Assembly (NCBI GenBank): GCA_002007465.1
Contig: LNAC01000009.1
Span: 2,706,079 to 2,770,078, forward strand
Source of the DNA: Ailurus styani
Taxonomy: Eukaryota; Chordata; Mammalia; Carnivora; Ailuridae
Length of the DNA: 64,000 nucleotides
Reading direction: 5' to 3'
The notes below the pieces were generated by a model. It searched no databases. It had not been told where the DNA came from and saw only the letters and a list, made by a program, of their open reading frames with translations. Positions within the stretch are counted from its first letter, which is position 1. Each line of letters opens with the position of its first letter. The position numbers were made by a program, and so were the translations under genes. Below, one piece after another: positions 1-8,591 of the stretch.

Positions 1-365
1 AAAAAAAAAAAAGACTGTAGGAAAAAATTTAGACCTTAAAGAGAAATTTCCTTTCCGTCTTTCTTTTCCTTGACGTAATTGACTTTGGAATGGCCCCTCC
101 TTACCTTCCCAAGAGGGTGAGAGCCTCAGGGGAAAGAGAGAGGTGTCCCTCAGGCTTGCCTGTAGCCTAGGCAAAAAAGAGGACTCCACATGGACCAGGA
201 AGCCTTATGGGTTTGGAGCAAAAGCCAATTAGTAATAGGCAATATGCATTTGCATAGTGCACACTCTGTGTGTATTATTTCTCTCTGGAAGCTGGTGCAA
301 GGAGGAGCGGCACAGTGCAGTCACAAATAGGGGGTAATTAGAAGAGAACAGGCGATAATTTCTTT

Positions 366-673
366 TCTTTCTTTCTTTTTTTATTATTTGCCCCAGGGGT
401 ACAGGTCTGTGAATCATCAGGCTTACACCTTTCACAGCACTCACCAAAGCACAAACCCTCCCCAATGTCCATAACCCATCCACCCTATCCCTACCCTCCC
501 ACCCCCCAGGAATTCTCAGTTTGTTTTGTGAGATTAGGAGTTTCTTATGGTTTGTCTCCTTCCCGATCCCATCTTGTTTCATTATTTTTCCCTCCCTACC
601 CTCCACAACCCCCGACCCTGCCCCTCAAGTTCCTCATATCAGAGAGATCATATGATAATTGTCTTTCTCTGAT
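366..673 (-). mobile_element. 5'-truncated L1 3' end with target-site duplication
   Basis: This is the 3'UTR of a carnivore-type L1 in minus orientation: the T-rich tail is at about 366-385, and the text around 'gtacaggtctgtgaatcatc' follows. It is flanked by 17-base direct repeats at 349-365 and 674-690 ('caggcgataatttcttt' and 'caggcggtaatttcttt', one mismatch). These are the expected target-site duplication. The same L1 3' end recurs in plus orientation at about 23354-23480. Confidence 0.8.
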
Positions 674-690
674 CAGGCGGTAATTTCTTT

Positions 691-1045
691 GACATTGGTC
701 TTAGCAACATTTTTCTCAATATGTCTCCTCAAGCAAAAATAAACCCCTGGGACTACCCTAAAATGAAAAAGCTTTTGCACAGTAAGAAAAACCATCGACA
801 GAACGAAAAGACAAAATCTGAATGGGAAGAGATATTTGCAAATGATATATCCAACGAGGGCTTAGTATCCAAAATACATAAAGAACATATACAACTCAAT
901 ACCAACAAACCACAAATAATCCAATTAAAAGATGGGCAGAGGACCTGAATAGACATTTTCCCAAAGAAGACATACAGGTGGCCAACAGACACATGAAAAG
1001 ATGCTCAACATCACTCATCAACGGGAAATGCAAGTCAGAATGTCA
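691..1045 (+). mobile_element. Older L1 fragment, ORF2 region
   Basis: The bases read like the C-terminal half of L1 ORF2 in plus orientation, for example 'gcaaatgatatatccaac' and 'gacctgaatagacatttt'. The frame is interrupted, so this is a dead fragment. The younger L1 3' end at 366-673 was inserted at its left edge. An L1 3'-end piece at about 1299-1472 ('gttgtacacttgaaact', then an A-run) lies beyond a SINE and may belong to the same element. Confidence 0.75.
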
Positions 1046-1084
1046 ACAAGGGACACCTGGGTGGCTCAGTTGGTTGAACATCAG

Positions 1085-1298
1085 ACTCTCTCTCTTTTTT
1101 TTAAGATTTTATTTATTTGACAGAGAGTGAGAGAGAGATAGAGAGAGAGAGCACATGCAAGGGGAACAGGCAGAGGGGGAGGAAGAAGCAGGCTTCCCAC
1201 TGAGCAAGGAGCCTGAAGCAGGGCTCCATCCCAGGACCCTGGGCTCATGACCTGAGCCAAAGGCAGATGCTTAACCACTGAGCCCCCCAGGTGCCCCT
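1085..1298 (-). mobile_element. CAN-SINE
   Basis: A minus-strand CAN-SINE: the T-rich tail and AG-rich spacer lie on the left and the tRNA-derived head ends at 'ggtgcccc' on the right. A short plus-strand SINE head occupies about 1046-1084 immediately beside it, so two fragments meet head to tail. Confidence 0.85.
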
Positions 1299-1589
1299 AG
1301 TCAATGATAATTTAATAGCATTGTATGGTGATAGATAGTAACTCCACATGTGGTGGGCAGAATGATGTATAAACTTGTCACATCACTATGTTGTACACTT
1401 GAAACTAATGTAACATTGTGTGTCAACTTATTTCAATTTTAACAATAATAAGTACATTTGAAGGCAAAAAAAAAAAAAGACAAGAGAAAGAAACAATAGA
1501 GGATAGTCGATGTGAAGCAGGGAGGATCTCATAGATCCCAGATCTCAACACACAGGTCTGTCTAACCTGAGACCTAATTAAAATAACTA

Positions 1590-1790
1590 ACATTGGCTCA
1601 GTCGTTAAGAGTCTGCCTGTGGCTCAGGTCACAATTCCAGCGTCCTGGGATAGAGCCCCATGTGTCTGGCTCCCTGCTCAGCAGGAAGCCTGCTTCTCCC
1701 TCTCCCTCTCCCTGTGTTCCCTCTCTTGCTGTGTCTCTCTCTGTCAAATAAATAAATAAAATCTTAAAAAATAATAATAAAATAAAATGA
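1590..1790 (+). mobile_element. CAN-SINE, diverged head
   Basis: A plus-strand CAN-SINE lacking the first bases of the head. It has the usual CT-rich spacer and ends in 'caaataaataaataaaatc'. Confidence 0.85.
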
Positions 1791-2127
1791 GTAATATTTG
1801 TGGAAGTATGAAAAATCAATCCCAGCTGCTTGGTAAATTATATTACCTATATTCAGAAAATACTACACGCCCATTAAATATAAGACAGATTATTCAGGCA
1901 TGAAAAGATCCCCAGACATTATAGCTGAGAGAAATAAAAAATTAGGTGTTAAACTGAGTAGGACCATGATTCTGTTTCTGCATAAAAACCACCTGAGTAT
2001 GTTACTACCAGCAGGTAAAGACAATCTGGAGGAATATACACTGAACTGTTAGGACTGAGAGGAGATGGAATTAGGAGAGAGATTTTCACTGGTACGTTGT
2101 GAATTTCTGTAGTTTAAGTTTTTGCTT

Positions 2128-2206
2128 TTTTTTTTTTTTTTTAAGTAATCTCTACACCCGGTGTGGGGCTTGAACTTACAACTCTGAGATCAAGAATTGC
2201 ATGCTC
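2128..2206 (-). mobile_element. tRNA-head-only CAN-SINE fragment
   Basis: A T-run followed by 'aagtaatctctacacc' and 'gatcaagaattgcatgctc'. This is the short head-only carnivore SINE form in minus orientation, cut by the neighbouring plus-strand SINE. Confidence 0.7.
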
Positions 2207-2427
2207 TGGGTGCCTGGGTGCCTCAGTGGGTTAAAGCCTCTGCCTTCGGCTCAGGTCATGATCTCAGGGTCCTGGGATCGAGGCCCGCATCGGGCTCCCT
2301 GCTCAGCGGGGAGCCTGCTTCCCGCCCCCCTCTCTACCTGCCTCTCTGCCTCCTTGTGATCTCTCTCCCTCTGTGAAATAAATAAAATAAAATCGTTAAT
2401 AAATAAATAAATAAATAAATAAATAAA
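2207..2427 (+). mobile_element. CAN-SINE with long AAAT tail
   Basis: A complete plus-strand CAN-SINE: tRNA-like head, CT-rich spacer and a tail of AAAT repeats. It abuts an older head-only fragment. Confidence 0.9.
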
Positions 2428-2929
2428 ACCAGAAGACATTGTCTCAGAATGTTAATACTGACGATTTTACTTTCCTTGTTCTGTTTTTCCAAATTTCAAC
2501 AATGAATGTGGGCTTCTCTCGTTGGTTAGAAAGACCCACAGGCAAAGGAGGAGCTAGCTAGGATCTCGTGCTCGGCCACAGCCCTGTGAGCAGCAAACAG
2601 CGGAGGGATGCCCCTCCGTGCCCCGCCGCAGCCCCTGGCCCAGTCTCTCCATTTGCCCAAGGGTCCAATTATCAGTGATTTCCAACCCGGAGGCCGTCCT
2701 CCAGGGCCCTGATGCCACCCTCACGTTACTGTCCTTGGGAGAAGGACCCTGGGTTCCAGAGAGGGCCTGGCTTTTTCTCTCAAGCTGTGGATGGAACTAG
2801 TGGAAAGAAAATTCCAGGCCTTACCAAGGCTTAGTCTCCTTTTAGACCCTTTGCCCAGCTGGCCCTGGGCTTCTGAGACTGGATGGACTCCGGGGTCACT
2901 GAGAGTCCCGGTTAAGCAGCTGCCCAAAC

Positions 2930-3112
2930 CTGTGGTTCTCAAAGTGTGGTCCCAGCACCGCCAGCCCCCATCAGCAGCACCAGGGAACATGGTAGAGGTG
3001 CAAATCCTGGACCCCACCCCAGACCTACGGAATCCAGAACTCCGGGGTTGGGACTCAGCAGCCTGTGTTTGAACATGTTCTCCAGGTGATTCAGATGACC
3101 TCTAAAGTCTGA
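2930..3112 (+). mobile_element. MER5A-like nonautonomous hAT element
   Basis: The sequence follows MER5A from 'tggttctcaaagtgtggt' through 'gaccccaccccagacct' to the terminal part near 'ctaaagtctgagac'. It is an ancient nonautonomous DNA transposon with no coding capacity. A diverged relative may lie at about 4510-4715. Confidence 0.75.
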
Positions 3113-3116
3113 GACC

Positions 3117-3338
3117 GGGGCGCCTGGGTGGCTCAGTCGGTTAAGCATCTGCCTTCGGCTCAGGTCATGATCCTAGGGTCCTGGGATCGAGTCCGGAATA
3201 GGGCTCCTTGCTCGGCAGGGGGCCTGCTTCTCCCTCTGCCTGCTGCTCCCCTTGCTTGTGCTCTCTCTCTCTCTCTCTCTGTCAAATAAATAAATAAATA
3301 AATAAACAAACAAATAAATAAATAATCTTTTAAAAAAT
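3117..3338 (+). mobile_element. CAN-SINE
   Basis: A complete plus-strand copy: head 'ggggcgcctgggtggctcag', CT-rich spacer, and a tail of AAAT with one AAAC interruption. Confidence 0.9.
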
Positions 3339-4969
3339 CACACCCCTTCCGTTCTACAGAGGAGAAAACGGAAGGGTTTTTACCACAAGGAGAGGCACCT
3401 GACTCAAGCGGCAGAGACAATTAAGTGGCAGAGGGGAAACTGGAAATTAGATTATCTGTTTCCAGAGCTCCCCACTCTCTTCTGACTCAGGCAGACCTCC
3501 CAAGTCCATCCCGATCCACTCTGTCACTGGAGTGTCACCATGATGCCGCGACCGTGAGCACGACATTCCCTCCCTGCCGGGCAGTATGCTCACCTGCACG
3601 AGCTCGGCCAGGCTTTGTTACATCCAGTCAGCTTGGCACGAGTGCTAACCCCATTTTATAGCACAGAAAACTGAGGCTAGAGGAGGCTCAGGACACTTGC
3701 CCGAGGTCACAGAGCTAGAAAGGACAGAGACAACTCACACCAGCTTTCTCTACCCTGGGAGGGAGTGGGGGGGCATGCTGGGGCTACCAGGAGGTCCAAG
3801 GTTTGCAGAAACCAGCCACCATCTAGGGAGGGCTCTTCCTTAGTGTCTACAGTCCATCAGAGACACCAAGAAGGGAGACAGAGATCTCCTTGAATGGGCA
3901 AAACAGTTGGCAAACAGCCAATGTCTAAAAGTTACCGCCATTTACTCCTAGGAGTAAAGTTACTGCCATTTACTCCTCCTCCTTTGTCTCTTGCTTTGCA
4001 AACAAATGTACCAACCCTGGGAGGTGGGGCAGAGCAGAAGCATTCCACCCAGAGAGAGGTGTAGGAGACACGGTTCCTGCCCACAGGCCCCCATCCCAGC
4101 TTTCTCGCTTTCTCTCAGTTATCCGTGCCTCCCCCAAGTGGTGGCCATGCCTCAGGGCAAGGCTTCCCAACACTTTCACAGCAGGGCAGAAAAACAGAAA
4201 AACAAAATATTTGCACAACATCTGAGTCACAAGGAGGGGATTGGGGGATGTTGGGAAGTCTTGATGAAGATTTCAGAACACATGCTTCATAACATGTTAG
4301 GATTAGAAACCGCAGTGCAAGAGGCCACATACTGTGTGAGTCGGTCCCTACAGCACTGTGGAAACAGCACAGCCTTGGGGCAGAAACCAGACCTGTGGTT
4401 TCCAGGGGATAGGGTGGGAGAAGTGTGCTGATTGCAGGCTGGCGTGGGGGAATTGGGGGAATAGATTCCACATTGTCATTGTGGTGGTGTTGACAGGACT
4501 GCTAACATTTATCAGAAATCATTGAAGTCAATTTCACTGTGTGTCAATACAGCCGGAGTTCCCGGAGCTGTCAGCCCCTCAGAATCTCCTGTGGCGGAAA
4601 GTTCAGAAAGCCAGGCCTCACTCGCAACCTACTGAATCAGAACTTGGCTGGGGGGAACTCGAAGGGGCAGTAATGTGCATTTTAACAAGCTCCCCAGAAA
4701 ACAGGGGGCAGGGTGGTGAGGGGGCGGTTTGCTGTGTGTGGTTTGGAGCCGAGGCTTCTGGGTCCGGACGGGATTCCAAGCTTCTATCTCCAGCCCAGAC
4801 CTAAACCCTGAATCCCAGGCTTGGGCATCAACCACTAGCTGACATCTGTCCCCGGATTCTGCCTGCCCTCCTCCCCCGAGCCAGCCCCACCCATAGTCTT
4901 CTCCATTTCAACTGATGGCAGTTCCATTCCTCCAGAATTTCAGGCCCCCAACTTTGACATCATCCTCCA

Positions 4970-4973
<4 letters not shown>

Positions 4974-5004
<31 letters not shown>
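4974..5004. repeat. (CT)n microsatellite
   Basis: About 15 perfect CT units. It sits exactly where the poly(A) tail of the PPIA processed pseudogene is expected, as AG repeats on the minus strand, and probably grew from that tail. Confidence 0.85.
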
Positions 5005-5007
<3 letters not shown>

Positions 5008-5638
5008 GTCTTGTTTGTCGTTTAGTTTTTATTTCACAACTTAACTCTTGTGTCCAGCTGGACTTGAGGGCACGGGGGATAAGGAACCTGTGGAACCCAA
5101 AGATCTATTATGAGAGTGCAAAGACCATAGGACATTGTGGGCAGATGGGGAGGGGGCCCTCCTGAGATAAAGCACAAGGCAATTTATTAGCACTGTCTGT
5201 AGACAGCACAGGTGACCTGGCTGGTCTTGCCATCCCTGGATCCAAAGCGCTCTGTGGTTTCTGTGTCCTCTTTTACCTTGCCAAAGACCACAGGCTCACC
5301 ATCCACCACTTGGGCTTAGCAGCGCAGAAGAAAAACTGGGCACCATTTGTGTTGGGCCCAGCATTGACCATGGACTGGATACCCGGCCCCGTGTGCTTTG
5401 GGTTAAAAATTCTCATCAGACTTCTCCCTGTGGATGGACTTGCCCCCACTACCTTCAGGTTGTGTGATGTCACTACCCTGGCACGGAAATCCCTGAATCC
5501 TTCTGGGAAAGCAGGAGCCAAATCCTTCTTCCCCAATCCTCAGAGCACACAAGTTTGTTGCTGTCTTGTGAACTTTGTCTACAAACAGCTGGAAGGAGGT
5601 GCCCCCCAGCTGCTCAAGAGTACAGTGGGGTTGACCAT
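5005..5638 (-). pseudogene. Processed pseudogene of PPIA (cyclophilin A)
   Basis: This is an intronless, decayed copy of the PPIA mRNA on the minus strand. The start codon region at 5636-5638 reads as Met-Val-Asn-Pro-Thr-Val. A recognisable stretch in the middle reads '[19 protein letters not shown]' followed by 'QFF'. Further on, '[13 protein letters not shown]' and 'RFGSRDGKTS' appear in another frame. The reading frame shifts several times and contains stops, so no cyclophilin can be made. The PPIA 3'UTR is also present, ending with 'gtgaaataaaaactaa', next to an AG repeat in the tail position. Loss of introns, the retained 3'UTR and the tail all indicate an L1-mediated retrocopy. There is no sign of expression. 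Confidence 0.92.
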
Positions 5639-5869
5639 GGCTAGGCAGCGCGGGGAGGCTCTCAGTAGTGGTGTCAGCATCTGCAAAGCCTCCTGTCCTG
5701 CTCTAGAAATTCTGTCGGCTCTACCTTCTCACTACCCCGCTGCCAGTGAGCACCGTGGTCTGAGGCACCGTTGTGTCTCACCTGGATTTTTACAATGGAT
5801 CCCTAACTTCTCTCCTTATTTCTCCCCTGCCAACCTACAGCCTGTTCTCAGTACAGTAGCAAGGTAATC

Positions 5870-6395
5870 ATGTTAAAACAAGTTAGATCGAGTCATCTGT
5901 CAGCCTCAAACCCTCTGGGGGCTCCCTGTTCCAGAGTAAAAGGCAGAATGTCCTCCAAGGCCCTCCTTGCTCTGGTCCTGACCTTGGCTCTATCATCTCC
6001 AGCCCCTCCAGGTTTTGCTCACTCTGCTCCAGCCACACTGGCCTTCTTGCTGTCCTTTGAACCTGCCAGTCCTGCTCCTGCCTCAGGACATTTGCATACG
6101 CTATTCCTTTGATCTGGAATGGGCTTCCTTCAGATATCCCCACAGCTTGCTCCCTCCCCTCCAAGTCTTTGTTCAGATGTTAACTTCTCTGACCATACTT
6201 GATGTCTTCTTCCTCATTTTGCTCTATAGCACCTACCCCTCTAATATTTACTTATTTATTTCTGTCTATCTCTCTCCTAGAATGTCAGCGGCACCAGGTC
6301 AGGAATTTGGGGGACACTTTTATGCACCGCTGTATCCCTCATGCCTAAAGTCGGCCCATAGGATGGGCTCAATAAATCATTGTTTTAATGAGTGA
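5870..6395 (+). mobile_element. LINE2 (L2) 3' region
   Basis: The characteristic L2 3' sequence can be followed in plus orientation from 'cactggccttcttgctgtcc' through 'cctcaggacatttgca' to 'gctcaataaatcattg'. It is ancient and noncoding. The stretch 6400-7480 beyond it is GC-rich and shows no gene or clear repeat. Confidence 0.75.
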
Positions 6396-7501
6396 AGGGG
6401 ACACCGGAAACCTAGAGAGAAGGGATTTGCTCACGGTCATCTCCATCTGGATTCAACGGCTTTCCACTCTTGGAACTAACAAAGCACCCATCCAATAGCT
6501 TTGACCCAAAGTCCTTCTCACAGCCATGCCAGGTCCTGGGACCAAAGCCAGGCAAGCTGGACCTCATCCGCAGGACAGAAGCAGGGGATAGTCCAGCCTC
6601 AGGAGGTGCCTGTCCGATTCTGCCTGGACCCTGGTACTTGTACAACCAAGTCAAGGGGCTGCCACGGGAGGGCGCTCCTCTGAAGAAGGAAACCTAGACA
6701 TGCCAGTGCCACAGTCTTGTGCTGGTGGAGGCCAGGGCGAAGAGCCACCTCCCTACCCCCTCCAGCTGCCTGAGTGCAGGCATTGGAGACAGGCGCTGGG
6801 CCCAGGTGCCTGGCCCTGTGGAGGGGGGATGCGGAGGGAGGAAGGCCCCCAGTACCCGAGCAAGAGAGCGGGAGAACCTGGAGCTGCTGTAGGTAGCCCA
6901 GCAGCAGCAGCAGCACGGGCAGATTCCAAATGCCCCAGGCTCCCTTTCCCCTTGCGTTGCTCCCCCGCCAACAGAGGGCACCCTGGCCCACAAGGTCCAT
7001 GTTTGGCTTTCTTTCGCCTTCTGGTGGCCACACGGGTTAGGGCCCGAGGGGAGCCTAGGATCCATCTCCCCCCCCATCCCTCTCCAGGGCAGGGCTGCAC
7101 CTGCACAGGTGAGGAGTTAAAGGGGAGGAGGCTCAGCAGCCTGGGTCTGGGTCCACCGTGCCCGCAAGATGAGGCTGGTGATGCCCAGGACGACCCTGAC
7201 GGGTGGGCATTCGCTGTGGGCTGGGCTCCGGGCCCGGCCATTCTCTACCACCCAGTTCCTGCCGTGCTTCTCTTCCACTTCACCACCAAGCAGACTAGGA
7301 GCCAGGGAGGGATGGCATCCACCCAACATCACCTAGCAAGGAGATGGTGATCCCAGGTCGTCCTGACTCCTCCCCCAGGCTGCCCTCCCCTCCTCTCCGA
7401 CAGCTCATCCGTGGATCGGGAACCCTTCCCTCCCAGACCTCGCGACACACAAAGAGGCTGGTCCAGGAGTTAAAAATATAAAGTGCAAATACCAGCTGGC
7501 T

Positions 7502-7507
7502 TTTATT
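7502..7507 (-). terminator. Probable CERCAM poly(A) signal
   Basis: TTTATT on the plus strand reads AATAAA on the minus strand. It lies about 1.1 kb past the CERCAM stop codon and is followed by a GT/T-containing stretch further downstream on the minus strand. It is the first canonical signal in that direction outside the SINE at 8098-8366. The placement is an inference from position only. Confidence 0.6.
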
Positions 7508-8097
7508 GAGGGCCTACTCTGTGCTGGGCACCAGGCCTGCAGGGGCCCTCTTCCTACCTCCCCGCACTTCCCAGCGGCCAGGGGAGAGGGCGGGCCCTGG
7601 CAGGTGAGACCCAGGTGTCAAGCGGGAAGGGGGCCGAGGTGGAGGTAGAAGGCGGCGGAGAGGCCCCAGCAGTTGGGTCTGCGGAGGGGACAGGGCTCCC
7701 GTGTCTGTCCAGCTTGAAACCGAAGGCTGGGGAGCCCCCCTCCTTCCCTCCACCCCAGGCCCTGAGTCCAGCCAGGCAGGGGGAGAGGGCCTGTGACCCT
7801 GCCCTTTCTCGACATGACCTTCAGGGAAGGGGACCCATGTCGGAGTGGTTTCTCCCAATGCAAGACAGAGCCGGAGGACAAAGTGGCCATGCCTAAGGTG
7901 ACTTGGGTCTCTATGGGGTCCGTGGCTCCTGGTGGCAACTTCTGAAGCTATTTCCAACTCTGCTCCCTGGCCAGCAGCAGTCTGCTCCTGGGAGGTCCTC
8001 TGGAGTCACTGCCTGGCCCTGGTGGGTCAGAAGAGGCAAGAAAAGAGAAACAGAACTAGAGCCGGATATCTAGAGGCAGAGACAGAAAAAGACACAG

Positions 8098-8305
8098 GGC
8101 GCCTGTGTGGCTCAGTGGGTGAAGCGGCTGCCTTTGGCTCAGGTCGTGATCCCAGGGTCGTGGGGTCGTGATCCCAGGGTCGTGGGATCGAGCCCTGAGT
8201 CAGGCTCTCTGCTCAGCGGGGAGCTTGCTTTTCCCTCTCCCTCTGCCCCTCTCCTCTGCTCGTGCTCTCTCTCTCTCTCTCTCAAATAAATAAAAAAAGT
8301 AAAAA

Positions 8306-8366
<61 letters not shown>
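8098..8366 (+). mobile_element. CAN-SINE with expanded (GAAA)n tail, inside the CERCAM 3'UTR
   Basis: A plus-strand SINE, antisense to CERCAM, bounded by a perfect 14-base target-site duplication 'agaaaaagacacag' at 8084-8097 and 8367-8380. Its tail has grown into about 16 GAAA units (8303-8370). The head carries an internal tandem duplication: 'gatcccagggtcgtgg' occurs twice around 8148-8190. Confidence 0.93.
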
Positions 8367-8369
<3 letters not shown>

Positions 8370-8591
8370 AAAAGACACAGAGAAGGCCCGAGAGACAGAG
8401 ACAGGTGGAGAGAGAGTGAGAGAGGGCGCACTTGAGGTAGAGAGAGAAATGCAGGGAACCACAGAGACTGGGCAGAGCAGCCTAGAGACAGGGAGGCGAG
8501 AAGGCAGGCCGAGAAGGGGCAAACAGAGACCCAGAAACCGCCCGGAAGGGGACAGCACACCGAGGCGCACGGGGCTGGCATCCTCCCTCAC

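Larger units (their letters stand above)
1..4970. other. Repeat-rich intergenic flank downstream of CERCAM
   Basis: No gene is supported here. The stretch is a mosaic of L1 pieces, CAN-SINEs and MER5-type DNA-transposon relics, listed separately. The parts that are not obviously repetitive are about 1-348, 1800-2127, 2440-2925 and 3340-4500. The open frames in these parts are short, overlap on both strands and carry no recognisable domain. In the human order ODF2 lies beyond CERCAM on this side, but I see no ODF2 exon. Confidence 0.6.
7480..8591 (-). other. CERCAM: CERCAM 3' untranslated region
   Basis: The interval between the CERCAM stop codon and the probable poly(A) signal. About a quarter of it is a CAN-SINE with a GAAA repeat, followed by a purine-rich stretch (8381-8540). 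The rest is GC-rich and has no other clear feature. The exact cleavage site is not known from the sequence. Confidence 0.55.

Noticed and set aside
366..1045. An L1 with a 5' inversion made by twin priming
   Set aside because: The 3'-end piece alone is bounded by a 17-base duplication, so it inserted separately into an older L1.
5273..5536. A small cyclophilin-like protein gene on the minus strand
   Set aside because: It is an open segment of a frameshifted, intronless PPIA copy with retained 3'UTR; not a gene.
6700..7350. A 216-codon plus-strand open frame and its minus-strand partner
   Set aside because: GC-rich composition, no homology recognised, opposite frames equally open.
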